Below, piece by piece: positions 1-6,436 of a stretch of 6,776 bases of DNA (position 1 is the stretch's first letter; each line of letters opens with the position of its first letter). Position numbers and translations under genes: made by a program. Under the pieces are notes generated by a model that was not told where the DNA came from, did no database searches, and saw only the letters and a program-made list of their open reading frames with translations. Location of the stretch: positions 1 to 6,776 of the forward strand of contig JAEUJR010001039.1 in assembly GCA_016793585.1 (NCBI GenBank), read 5' to 3'. The DNA comes from Archangium sp. GTDB lineage: Bacteria > Myxococcota > Myxococcia > Myxococcales > Myxococcaceae.

Positions 1-45
1 TTCGGCACCGTCGCCGACTTCTCCAGAATCCAGTCGGAGTCCTGA
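1..45 (+). CDS. 3' end of an unidentified upstream gene (partial)
   Basis: Frame 1 is open from the window edge and reads FGTVADFSRIQSES before a TGA at 43-45. Only 14 residues are visible, so no family can be named. It is treated as a real gene end because its stop lies one base before the GTG start of the next gene, the same 'TGA-C-GTG' junction seen later at 4316-4322. The ribosome binding site of the next gene sits inside its last codons. This suggests it belongs to the same operon as the two lipoprotein genes. It could also be a chance open frame, since 14 codons are weak evidence. Confidence 0.5.
   Translation, partial: FGTVADFSRIQSES
36..39 (+). promoter_or_regulatory. Ribosome binding site of first lipoprotein gene
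   Basis: GGAG at 36-39 lies 7 nt before the GTG at 47. It supports the GTG as the true start rather than the out-of-frame ATG at 67. The same GGAG with 7-nt spacing precedes the second lipoprotein gene. Confidence 0.65.
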
Positions 46-46
46 C

Positions 47-1537
47 GTGACCTTCCCGAAGTTCCGATGGCTGTTCGCAGTCGTGGCGGTGGGGGCCAGC
101 GCGTGCCCCGCCGTCGACGTGTCGCTCCCGACGCCGCTCGATCGATTCTACTTCCCGACGGCCATCACCCACGTCGACGGGCCCGATGGCGGCAACGGCG
201 TGCTCGTCGTCGCCTCGACGAACTTCGACAAGCGGTTCGCGGCCGGCTCACTCATCGCCGTGAACCTCGACGCGTTGCCGCTGCCGGCGTTCGGCGCCAC
301 GCCGACGTCTCCCGTCACGCAGATTCCCGTCATTCGCACCGCGCCGCTCGAGGCCGACGGTGGTGCCGCAGACGCCGTTCGTATCGCTGCCTTCGCTGGC
401 CAGATGGCCGCCCTGCCCCTCTCGGCTGATCGTGTTCGGCTCTTCGTCGCCACCCGCTCCGAGAAGCAGCGCGTTCACGCGGTCGATCTCTCGATGGCCG
501 CGAACGGCGCGCTCACGCTCTCGTGCCTCAACTCGAACGAGCGCGACTGCAGCCTCAACGCGGCCTCGCTCAACGGCTTCGAGCAGACCGAGACGGGCAT
601 TCCCCGCGCGCCCGGTGCCTTCGGGGTCGCGCTACGTGCGCGAACCTGCTCGACGAGCGACGACTGCGGCGCCGCCCGCGACGGTGGAACCTACGAGTGC
701 AGCCAGTCGCGGTGCCTCGCCACGTTCGACGGCCGCCCGCAAGAGCCCGTCTCGGACGTGATGGTCACGCACATCTCGCAGGCCGACACGCCGCTGGGCT
801 CGGCGAAGGACCCGCGCGGCTACCTGGTGAAGCTCGGCTCCGAGTCGATGACCGTGTCGGAGCGCAACTTCGTGAACCTGAGCACGGGCGCAACGCACGC
901 CATCGCGGTCGGCGCTCGGTGGAACTACGTGAGCGGCCGGTTCATCAGCCCGCTCGGCAACCTCATTCGTCTGGTCGATCGCACCTCGTGGGACGACACG
1001 CCCACGGTCGTCTCGAGCGGCGTGGAGTCGGTCTTTCGCGTCGCCGAGTCTCGCGGCATCGCGCTGAGCGCCGACGAGAAGCGCGTCTACCTGCTCGGCC
1101 GCTCGCCCGACGCCCTGCTCGTCGCCAGCATCGACAACCCGCTCAGTGACGCGCCGGTGCTCAGCGTGGTGCGCGGTATTCCCCTGCCCGCCGAGCCGAA
1201 CGAGATCGTGGTGCTGTCGCGGCCGGGCATGGCCGACCTGCTCGCCATCACCTGCACCGCAGCCGGCGTCATCGCCCTCTACGACGACCAGAACGACGTG
1301 CTCACCCAGGTTCCCGGCGTCGGCATTCAACCCTTCGGCCTCGCGGTCGATCGGCGTGGCGTGGGCGCCCGGCTCTTCGCGACCAACTTCCAGGACGGGC
1401 GCGTGGCCGTGATCGACCTTCCTGATCTCGCGACGCCGCAGTCGGCGCGCGTCGTGGCCCACCTTGGGCGTCAACAGCTGTGCCTCGTTCGCTCCACCGA
1501 CATCTCGTGCGCGACCGATGGCGGAGTGGCTCCATGA
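47..1537 (+). CDS. Putative beta-propeller-like lipoprotein, cysteine-rich insert
   Basis: Encodes a 496-residue exported protein of unknown function. The N-terminus has basic residues (K5, R7), a hydrophobic stretch (W8-A19) and a cysteine at 20 in the context GASAC. This is a lipobox-like site with Ala instead of Leu at -3, so lipoprotein status is likely but not certain. Residue +2 is Pro, not the Asp linked to inner-membrane retention in enterics, so an outer-membrane location is plausible. A cluster C201-x5-C207-x10-C218-x4-C223 resembles short disulfide-rich inserts common in myxobacterial secreted proteins; other cysteines are C160, C168, C403, C479 and C488. Segments near residues 336-360 and 429-460 (PFGLAVD...LFATNFQDGRVAVIDLPD) look like YVTN/NHL-type propeller blades. 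The GTG start is chosen on its GGAG at 36-39. The stop overlaps the next gene's start (ATGA), implying translational coupling. Substrate or partner is unknown. Confidence 0.85.
   Translation: MTFPKFRWLFAVVAVGASACPAVDVSLPTPLDRFYFPTAITHVDGPDGGNGVLVVASTNFDKRFAAGSLIAVNLDALPLPAFGATPTSPVTQIPVIRTAPLEADGGAADAVRIAAFAGQMAALPLSADRVRLFVATRSEKQRVHAVDLSMAANGALTLSCLNSNERDCSLNAASLNGFEQTETGIPRAPGAFGVALRARTCSTSDDCGAARDGGTYECSQSRCLATFDGRPQEPVSDVMVTHISQADTPLGSAKDPRGYLVKLGSESMTVSERNFVNLSTGATHAIAVGARWNYVSGRFISPLGNLIRLVDRTSWDDTPTVVSSGVESVFRVAESRGIALSADEKRVYLLGRSPDALLVASIDNPLSDAPVLSVVRGIPLPAEPNEIVVLSRPGMADLLAITCTAAGVIALYDDQNDVLTQVPGVGIQPFGLAVDRRGVGARLFATNFQDGRVAVIDLPDLATPQSARVVAHLGRQQLCLVRSTDISCATDGGVAP
1523..1526 (+). 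promoter_or_regulatory. Ribosome binding site of second lipoprotein gene
   Basis: GGAG at 1523-1526, inside the end of the preceding gene, lies 7 nt before the ATG at 1534. It decides the start in favour of 1534 over the in-frame upstream ATG at 1480, which would add 18 basic residues in front of the signal peptide. Confidence 0.7.
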
Positions 1538-3468
1538 TTCGCCGGCTCGTCGTCGCAACGGCCCTTCTGCTCCTGGGCTGCCCGCAGAACACCACGAGCG
1601 CGGCCAACGCCTTCGTCGGAGCCAACGCCCTCGTGCTCGTCGACCTGCTCGACGGCGGCGTTCGGCAGTCCGACGACGACTTCAACCGATACCTCTTCGT
1701 CACCTCGACCAACACCAACGAGCTGCGGGTGCTGGACTTGAAGCCTGCATCGGCGACGGGACCGGCTGCGACCCGTGAGCCGCTGCGCGCGCCGAACCCC
1801 CTCGAGACGTTGTCGATTCCCGTCATCGATCGGCCCACCGGCTTGTCGCTCGACACCCGGTACGAGGGCGGCATTCGCAAGAAGGGCTCGTTGCTCTACG
1901 TGATCCGCCAGGGGGGAGCCGAGCTCTCGGTCGTCGGCGTCGAGCCCTCCGAGCTGCGTGAGGTGCGCCGAATTCCCGTCGGCGCTCCCGTGACGGCGGT
2001 GACGAACCTGATGCCCGACGGCTCGACCAGCCGCGTGTGGATCGCGACCTTCGATGGTTCTCGGGCGACGGTGCTCGAGCTCACGCTCCCGGCTTCGGCG
2101 CACGCCCTGCGCCAACGGTCGACCTCGCAGCTCGTCTCGAGCCTGACGGTGCGCCTGCAGATCCAGGGGGAGGCGATCTCGGCCCTGCTCGCGGTGCCCG
2201 GCTTGAAGAACCGCACCGCGGGTGGGCGCCCCTTCTGTGACGACCCGTCGAAGGCCTGCCTCGCGATCGCCACCCGCCGTCTTGCCGGCACCGATGGGTC
2301 TGCGTCACTCGTCGATCCCTCGACGCTCGGCTCGGTGGCGCTCGACTTCCCCGGCCCCATTCGTGGCCTCTCGATGACCGACAGCGTCGTCGACGGGCGC
2401 CCGGAATCTTCGCCAGGCGCGTACCTGTATGGCGTGCTCGATGAAGAGGCGTGCGGCAGCTCGACCTGTGGTGGCCTTGCCGCTGTCGACACCCGCAACG
2501 CCGCCTCGACCCGCTTTCCGGCCGTCGATCAGCAACCCATTCGCGGCAACGCGGGCCTCATTCGCAGCGTCTCGATCGTCGCGGGCGCGCAAGTGCGGAA
2601 CCTGAGTGTCGATGGCGGCATCGACGCGGCCCCTGTCGTCGGGCTCATCTCGCGCAGCAACGGCGAGCTCACCTTCTTCGATCCCCTCACCATGTTGCCC
2701 ATCGACCTCGACCCGACCGCGTCTTCGCTCGGCGAAGGGACCTGGTCGGTCGACCCGGCAGGCTGGCTCGAGGGGCCGAAGGTCTCGAGTGGTCGCCAGC
2801 TCGCGGCCAGCGTTCGTGACGGCGCGCTGCGCTCCCAGACGATCACGGTGACCTGGCAGGGCGACGTCGGTTCGATCGCGCTCTCGGGCGACGTCAGCAA
2901 CTCGTTCGTCGCCGGCAGCCTCTCGCGTCACCTCGCCACGGGCGATGCCTTGACGTTCACGGGTGGAGCAGGGTGCCCTTCGGCGACCGTCATCGGCCTG
3001 GTTGGAGACGTGGTTCAATTCGCGCCTTCGATCGGGTGCGGTGCCACCGGTGTTCAGGTTCGCGCGGGCGGCTCGCGGCCCTACGTGATCCGCGGGTCGC
3101 TCGACGGGCTGCTCGGGCGCGCCGCCTCGGGGACCACCTTTCAGGGGGCGGGCCTGGTGATCCCCTTCGGGACAGCGGCCGACACGCAACCACCCGCAGC
3201 CGGGGCCACGTGGGCGTTCGATGTGCTCTCTGGTGCAACCCCGCTCACCTCGGTGATCGACCCGAACCTCTTCGCGACCAGCACCGTCACCAACTGTCCC
3301 CTCAACGTGGTTGGTGCGCTCCAACTGCCCGGAGGCGTGGTGTTCGAGCCCCTTCGTGGTCGGGTTCTGGTGGCTTTCCCCTCGACCAACGTGGTGGCCG
3401 AGTTCGACCCGCTGCGCGTCGGAGCCGGTCCCATCGGGCCGAATGAGGGGGTCATCTGCTATCGGTAG
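1534..3468 (+). CDS. Putative lipoprotein with propeller-like repeats
   Basis: Encodes 644 residues. It begins MIRRLVVATALLLLGC, a textbook lipoprotein signal with lipobox LLGC and lipidated Cys16, followed by Pro at +2. The start at 1534 places the signal peptide at the very N-terminus and has GGAG 7 nt upstream. The mature part is rich in short beta-strand-like segments such as LFVTSTNTNELRVLDL (54-69). It has eight further cysteines in close or sequential pairs (C235/C242, C307/C312, C481/C502, C588/C642), consistent with disulfides in an exported protein. Roughly residues 415-545 look like a separate beta-rich domain rather than propeller blades. No catalytic motif is recognised. The gene overlaps the preceding lipoprotein gene by 4 nt, and the two share N-terminal motifs, so they are probably paralogues acting together. 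It is the last gene before a 76-bp gap and a likely new promoter. Function is unknown; a surface adhesin or pilus-associated role would be a guess from context only. Confidence 0.88.
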   Translation: MIRRLVVATALLLLGCPQNTTSAANAFVGANALVLVDLLDGGVRQSDDDFNRYLFVTSTNTNELRVLDLKPASATGPAATREPLRAPNPLETLSIPVIDRPTGLSLDTRYEGGIRKKGSLLYVIRQGGAELSVVGVEPSELREVRRIPVGAPVTAVTNLMPDGSTSRVWIATFDGSRATVLELTLPASAHALRQRSTSQLVSSLTVRLQIQGEAISALLAVPGLKNRTAGGRPFCDDPSKACLAIATRRLAGTDGSASLVDPSTLGSVALDFPGPIRGLSMTDSVVDGRPESSPGAYLYGVLDEEACGSSTCGGLAAVDTRNAASTRFPAVDQQPIRGNAGLIRSVSIVAGAQVRNLSVDGGIDAAPVVGLISRSNGELTFFDPLTMLPIDLDPTASSLGEGTWSVDPAGWLEGPKVSSGRQLAASVRDGALRSQTITVTWQGDVGSIALSGDVSNSFVAGSLSRHLATGDALTFTGGAGCPSATVIGLVGDVVQFAPSIGCGATGVQVRAGGSRPYVIRGSLDGLLGRAASGTTFQGAGLVIPFGTAADTQPPAAGATWAFDVLSGATPLTSVIDPNLFATSTVTNCPLNVVGALQLPGGVVFEPLRGRVLVAFPSTNVVAEFDPLRVGAGPIGPNEGVICYR

Positions 3469-3469
3469 T

Positions 3470-3498
3470 TTGGACGAGCGGCGAATTGGAGCTATCGT
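3470..3498 (+). promoter_or_regulatory. Candidate sigma-70-type promoter for FHA/tad genes
   Basis: TTGGAC (3470-3475) and TATCGT (3493-3498) are separated by exactly 17 nt. The -35 keeps TTG and the -10 keeps TAT..T of the consensus. The predicted transcription start near 3505 would give a leader of about 40 nt before the ATG at 3545. It lies in the only gap between the lipoprotein pair and the tad-type genes, where a new transcript would be expected. Its matches are partial (about 3/6 and 4/6), so it is a prediction only. Confidence 0.45.
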
Positions 3499-3508
3499 CG
3501 CAGTCGTT

Positions 3509-3526
3509 CGCCGCCTTCAGGCGGTG
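3509..3526 (+). other. Small GC-rich hairpin in the leader of the FHA gene
   Basis: CGCCGCC (3509-3515) pairs with GGCGGTG (3520-3526) around a TTCA loop, giving 7 pairs of which one is G-T. No T-run follows, so it is not a typical intrinsic terminator for the upstream lipoprotein gene. If the promoter at 3470-3498 is real, the hairpin lies at the 5' end of the transcript, just before a weak GAGAG ribosome binding site at 3531-3535. It could affect mRNA stability or translation, or be chance pairing in GC-rich DNA. Confidence 0.35.
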
Positions 3527-3544
3527 CCCCGAGAGCCGACAGAC

Positions 3545-4318
3545 ATGATGGATCCGAGCAGCCGCCCACCGCGAAAAGTCTCGATCGCCGACCATATCTG
3601 GCAGGCGTACGAAGACATGGCCTCGCAGATGGGCTCCGATCGCGACGCGCTGATCAATCAGGCGATGTTCATGTTCGCGCGACTCAATGGGTTCCTCGAC
3701 CCAGCGGGCGCAGCGAATGGAGCAGCAGCTCCGGGCCCACGCCCCGTTCCCGTCTCGAACGGCACGCCCCCGCCGCGGCCGCCTTCGCAGCGCGCAGGTG
3801 CGCCGCCGATGCTGCAGCCCGCGCCCAAGCCGCCGCCGCGCGCCGCGCCCGAGCCTGCGCCTTCGATGGACGACGACCCGGTTCGTCGCGAAGTGCAGGA
3901 GCGCGTGCTCGAGACGGCCGCCGAGCTCGAGCGCCTCATTCAGAACAAGCGTGGTGGCAACGCCGCGCCGCCTCCGCCCTCCGAGCCCGAAGGCGACGGC
4001 ATCGACATCGATGATCCAGGTGGTGACGCCTCGGGCGCGCCTGCGCTCTACATGATGGTCGAAGGTGGTGAGCTCGATCGCATCGCCAAAGATCGTTTCG
4101 TGATCGGCCGCGGCAAGCACTGCGACTTCGTCATCAACTCGGGCAAGGTCTCTCGCGAGCACGCCGTCATCACCCGCGAAGGCAACGACTACTTCGTCGA
4201 AGATCTCGGCAGCTCGAACGGCACCTGGTTCAACAAGCAGCGCATCAAGCGCCGCAAGATCGAAGACGGCGACGAGTACTTCATCTGCAGCGACAAGGTG
4301 AAGTTCGTCTACCGCTGA
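3545..4318 (+). CDS. FHA-domain protein with N-terminal RHH-like segment
   Basis: Encodes 257 residues in three parts. Residues 10-51 (RKVSIADHIW...SDRDALINQAMFMFARLNGF) have the strand-helix-helix pattern of CopG-type ribbon-helix-helix DNA-binding domains. Residues 53-107 are a Pro/Ala-rich, probably disordered linker. M108-K135 is a charged, probably helical stretch (REVQERVLETAAELERLIQ), followed by a second Pro/acidic linker. Residues about 164-257 are a complete forkhead-associated domain with G188-R189, S203-x2-H206, S224-N225-G226-T227 and N230, the conserved phosphothreonine-binding positions. FHA domains bind phosphothreonine peptides, so this protein probably receives a Ser/Thr kinase signal. 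There is no signal peptide; it is cytoplasmic. The start at 3545 is preferred over the adjacent ATG at 3548 because GAGAG (3531-3535) is 9 nt upstream, though it is weak. Its stop is 1 nt before the prepilin peptidase gene, tying it to pilus biogenesis. The RHH assignment is by pattern only. Confidence 0.9.
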   Translation: MMDPSSRPPRKVSIADHIWQAYEDMASQMGSDRDALINQAMFMFARLNGFLDPAGAANGAAAPGPRPVPVSNGTPPPRPPSQRAGAPPMLQPAPKPPPRAAPEPAPSMDDDPVRREVQERVLETAAELERLIQNKRGGNAAPPPPSEPEGDGIDIDDPGGDASGAPALYMMVEGGELDRIAKDRFVIGRGKHCDFVINSGKVSREHAVITREGNDYFVEDLGSSNGTWFNKQRIKRRKIEDGDEYFICSDKVKFVYR

Positions 4319-4319
4319 C

Positions 4320-4919
4320 GTGCCTGCTCCAGAGTTCGTGCTGTGGCCGCTGATCGGTCTCTGCGCCGTGGCCGCAGCCGTGTTCGACGTCAAGAAGGGC
4401 TCGATTCCCGCGCCGCTCGCGTGGGGAACGCTCGGGGTGGCGCTCGTGGTTCGGCTCGCCCTCGGCGGGCTGGGCACCATCGAGACGGGGCTGCTCTCGG
4501 GGCTGCTCGGCGCGCTCGCCTGTGCCGTTCCCTTCGCGGTGCTCGCGCTGAGTGGGCCGCGCGTCGGGTGGAACGACGTGAAGCTGCTCGCGGCGGTCGG
4601 CGCCGGCTTCGGTGTTCCGCGGGCGCTCGCCGCGGTGCTGCTGATCTCGGTGGTCGGCGCTGTGGCGGCGATCTTCTTCGTGGTCATCAGGCGGGGTGGG
4701 TCTGCTAGCGTTCGGCCTTCGGAATCGAACGCAGTACCGCGCGCGGCCGTCGACAGCGCACGGTCGATTCCCTACGGTGTGCCCATCGCGCTCGGAGCGC
4801 TCTGGGCGATGGTGTGGGCGGGACCAGCCGTACCGGACGTCGAGGTGGCGCCGGAGGTCGAGGTCGTGGCTGATGGCGGGGTGCCTGCTGATGAAATGGT
4901 CGAACCTGAATCTCAGTGA
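4320..4919 (+). CDS. cpaA: Prepilin peptidase, CpaA/TadV type (A24 family)
   Basis: Encodes 199 residues of an integral inner-membrane aspartic protease that cleaves leader peptides from Flp-type prepilins. The first catalytic motif is D23 in VFDVKKGSIPAPL. The second is D86 in GWNDVKLLAAVGAGFG (83-98), where the usual GxGD reads G-W-N-D. A late SIPYGVPIALGAL segment (149-161) is typical of the family. Hydrophobic stretches near 7-22, 33-50, 57-77, 88-98, 101-123 and 150-168 fit about six membrane passes. It lacks the N-terminal cysteine-bearing methylase region of PilD-type enzymes, as usual for the short TadV/CpaA class. The acidic tail (169-199) contains a P-D/E-V-E-V repeat. The GTG start sits 1 nt after the preceding stop without a clear ribosome binding site, so translation is probably coupled. 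The secretin gene follows after 16 nt. Family assignment is firm; activity despite the motif variant is inferred. Confidence 0.9.
   Translation: MPAPEFVLWPLIGLCAVAAAVFDVKKGSIPAPLAWGTLGVALVVRLALGGLGTIETGLLSGLLGALACAVPFAVLALSGPRVGWNDVKLLAAVGAGFGVPRALAAVLLISVVGAVAAIFFVVIRRGGSASVRPSESNAVPRAAVDSARSIPYGVPIALGALWAMVWAGPAVPDVEVAPEVEVVADGGVPADEMVEPESQ
4833..4864 (+). repeat. Imperfect tandem repeat in the prepilin peptidase tail
   Basis: CCGGACGTCGAGGT (4833-4846) recurs as CCGGAGGTCGAGGT (4851-4864), 13 of 14 bases identical with an 18-nt period. It encodes P-D-V-E-V-A followed by P-E-V-E-V-V. The in-frame period suggests slippage expansion of a flexible acidic tail after the last membrane segment. 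Confidence 0.55.
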
Positions 4920-4925
4920 TTTCTC

Positions 4926-4930
4926 GGAGG
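4926..4930 (+). promoter_or_regulatory. Strong ribosome binding site of the secretin gene
   Basis: GGAGG at 4926-4930, within GGAGGGG, lies 2 nt before the ATG at 4933 and 5 nt before the ATG at 4936. The spacing favours 4936. It rules out the longer in-frame extensions that would run back into the prepilin peptidase gene. It is the strongest ribosome binding site seen in the window. Confidence 0.75.
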
Positions 4931-4935
4931 GGATG

Positions 4936-6378
4936 ATGCGCACCGGGTGGACTCGAACCTTCGCCGCGCTTGCCGTGCTGACGCTGTCGACGTCGGCGCT
5001 CGCGCAAGAAGGCGGCAACATCAGCCTCGGCGTCGGCACGCAGAAGGTGATCACGGTGCCCGGCATCAACCGCGTCGCCGTCGGTGACGCCTCGGTCGCC
5101 GACGTGAAGACCATCGGCAACAACCAGCTGCTCATCATCGGCTCGTCCGAAGGCAAGACGACGCTGCTCATCTGGAAGAGCTCGGGCCAGCGCATCAGCT
5201 ACCTGCTCAGCGTTCGCAAGCAGGACCCGAACGAGGTCATCACCGAGATCAAGAAGCTGCTCGGTGAGATCGAAGGCGTGAACGTTCGAATGGTCGGCGA
5301 CCGCATCTACCTCGACGGGCAGGCGTACACGCAGGCCGACGCCGATCGCATCGACCAGGTCGTGGGCCTGTACCCGAACGTGAAGAGCTTCGTGAAGATC
5401 GCGCCCAACGCGAAGAAGCTCGTCGCGCAGAACCTCAACGCCGCCTTCCAGAAGGCGGGCCTCAAGAACGTGCAGGCCAACGTCGTCGGCTCGACGATCT
5501 TCCTCGAGGGCTCGGTCGAGTCTCAGCAGGATCTGCAGAAGGCCGAGCTGATCACCAAGGCCATCGGCGAGAAGGTCGAAAACCTGCTCACCGTCGGCAT
5601 CAAGCGCATGATCTTGAGCGAGGTGCAGTTCGTCGAGATTCGGCGTGAGTCGAAAGACCGCTACGGCATCAGGTACCCACTCGACATCTCGGGCACGGCC
5701 AACGCCACCGTCAGCATCACGCGCGACCTTTTCCCCGGGAACTTCGGCGAAGGCTTCTTGCGCTCGTTCGGCCTCGGCCAGGCGCAGTTCAACATCGGGT
5801 TCCAGAACAACGACGGCTACGGCCGACTGCTCGCGCAGCCCAAGCTCGTGTGCGCGTCGGGTGAGCAGGCCGAGTTCCTCGCGGGCGGCGAAGTTCCGAT
5901 TCCGCTCATCACGAACAACCAGTTCGCCGTGGAGTTCAAGCCGTACGGCGTGATTCTGCGTCTCAAGCCGACCGCCGATCGCACGGGCAACATTCAGACG
6001 AACATCGAGGCCGAGGTGTCAGAGGTCGACCAGTCGGTCGCCGTCTCGCTCGGTGGTGGTGCGTCGATTCCCGGCTTCCGCACGCGCAAGGTGAAGACGA
6101 ACGTGACGGTGCGGCACGGCGAGACGATCGTGCTGTCGGGCGTCTTTGCGCATGACGAGCAGAAGTCGGTCTCGAAGATCCCCGGGCTCGGTCACATTCC
6201 GATCATCGGTGAGCTCTTCAAGAACCGCGCGTTCGACTCGAACAAGCGCGAGCTCGTCATCTTCGTCACGCCGCGAATCGTGAACCCCGACTCCGAGAAG
6301 ATTCGCACGATCATCGAAGACGTGAAGAGCCGCTACAAGCAGGCGCGCGGCGAAGTCACCTTCGGCATCTTCGACTGA
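4936..6378 (+). CDS. cpaC: Tad/Flp pilus outer-membrane secretin, CpaC/RcpA type
   Basis: Encodes 480 residues (481 if the adjacent ATG at 4933 is used). A signal peptide MRTGWTRTFAALAVLTLSTSA is followed by a probable cleavage after A23 (ALA|Q). Residues about 28-95 match the N-terminal domain of type II/III/Tad secretins (SLGVGTQKVITVPGINRVAVGDAS as separate short motifs). Two BON-like domains follow, about 98-157 and 164-220. The secretin core spans about 226-451, with the CASGEQAEFLAGGEVPIP segment (306-323) and the family hallmark IPGLGHIPIIGELF (415-428), ending with TPRIVNP. It would form the multimeric outer-membrane gate through which the Flp pilus is extruded. The start is set by GGAGG at 4926-4930. 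It lies 16 nt after the prepilin peptidase gene, so the two are co-transcribed. No cpaB/rcpC-like gene lies between them, unlike the classical Caulobacter order. No truncation is visible. Confidence 0.95.
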   Translation: MRTGWTRTFAALAVLTLSTSALAQEGGNISLGVGTQKVITVPGINRVAVGDASVADVKTIGNNQLLIIGSSEGKTTLLIWKSSGQRISYLLSVRKQDPNEVITEIKKLLGEIEGVNVRMVGDRIYLDGQAYTQADADRIDQVVGLYPNVKSFVKIAPNAKKLVAQNLNAAFQKAGLKNVQANVVGSTIFLEGSVESQQDLQKAELITKAIGEKVENLLTVGIKRMILSEVQFVEIRRESKDRYGIRYPLDISGTANATVSITRDLFPGNFGEGFLRSFGLGQAQFNIGFQNNDGYGRLLAQPKLVCASGEQAEFLAGGEVPIPLITNNQFAVEFKPYGVILRLKPTADRTGNIQTNIEAEVSEVDQSVAVSLGGGASIPGFRTRKVKTNVTVRHGETIVLSGVFAHDEQKSVSKIPGLGHIPIIGELFKNRAFDSNKRELVIFVTPRIVNPDSEKIRTIIEDVKSRYKQARGEVTFGIFD

Positions 6379-6402
6379 TTCACCCCAAAGCCTGATTCCT
6401 CA

Positions 6403-6436
6403 CGGCCCACCGCGAGCGCTCTGCTCGTGTGGGCTG
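6403..6436 (+). terminator. Strong GC-rich hairpin after the secretin gene, no U-tract
   Basis: C6403-C6417 pairs with G6423-G6436, giving 14 pairs (two G-T) with one bulged C near 6410 and a 5-nt GCTCT loop. It starts 24 nt after the secretin stop. The sequence after it (GAGTGTGTCTGG) has no T-run, so it does not meet the classical intrinsic-terminator rule. It may be a U-less terminator, an mRNA 3'-end stabiliser or a processing site separating the secretin transcript from the next gene. Confidence 0.45.

Noticed and set aside
1480..1533. Upstream in-frame start extending the second lipoprotein by 18 residues
   Set aside because: It would put a basic segment before a perfect lipoprotein signal peptide, and the GGAG at 1523-1526 points to 1534.
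632..1558. A 308-codon minus-strand open frame
   Set aside because: Opposite the first lipoprotein gene and spanning its coupled junction with the next gene; low-complexity Arg/Val/Ala composition with no family features.
2305..3324. A 339-codon minus-strand open frame
   Set aside because: Fully inside the second lipoprotein gene, very rich in Arg and Gly, with no signal peptide or motif; a shadow frame.
3311..3544. Upstream extension of the first FHA frame into the second lipoprotein gene
   Set aside because: The added residues are the out-of-frame reading of the lipoprotein gene plus the promoter gap; the RHH-like segment begins right after the ATG at 3545.
3701..3864. Pro/Ala-rich stretch considered as a DNA repeat array
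   Set aside because: No regular period is visible; it is best explained as a disordered protein linker with low-complexity codons.
3452..4687. A 411-codon open frame on the minus strand, the longest antisense frame
   Set aside because: It lies opposite the FHA and prepilin peptidase genes, whose products have clear family motifs. Its own translation is Arg/Ala/Thr-rich without recognisable domains, as expected for antisense frames in GC-rich DNA.
4681..4711. Possible internal promoter in the prepilin peptidase gene (GCTAGCGT at 4704-4711)
   Set aside because: The -10-like TAGCGT resembles the other candidates, but no acceptable -35 lies at 16-18 nt and the secretin gene is closely coupled to the gene before it.
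4696..4932. Upstream extension of the secretin frame into the prepilin peptidase gene
   Set aside because: The extension is Arg/Ser-rich, would bury the signal peptide, and ignores the strong GGAGG at 4926-4930.
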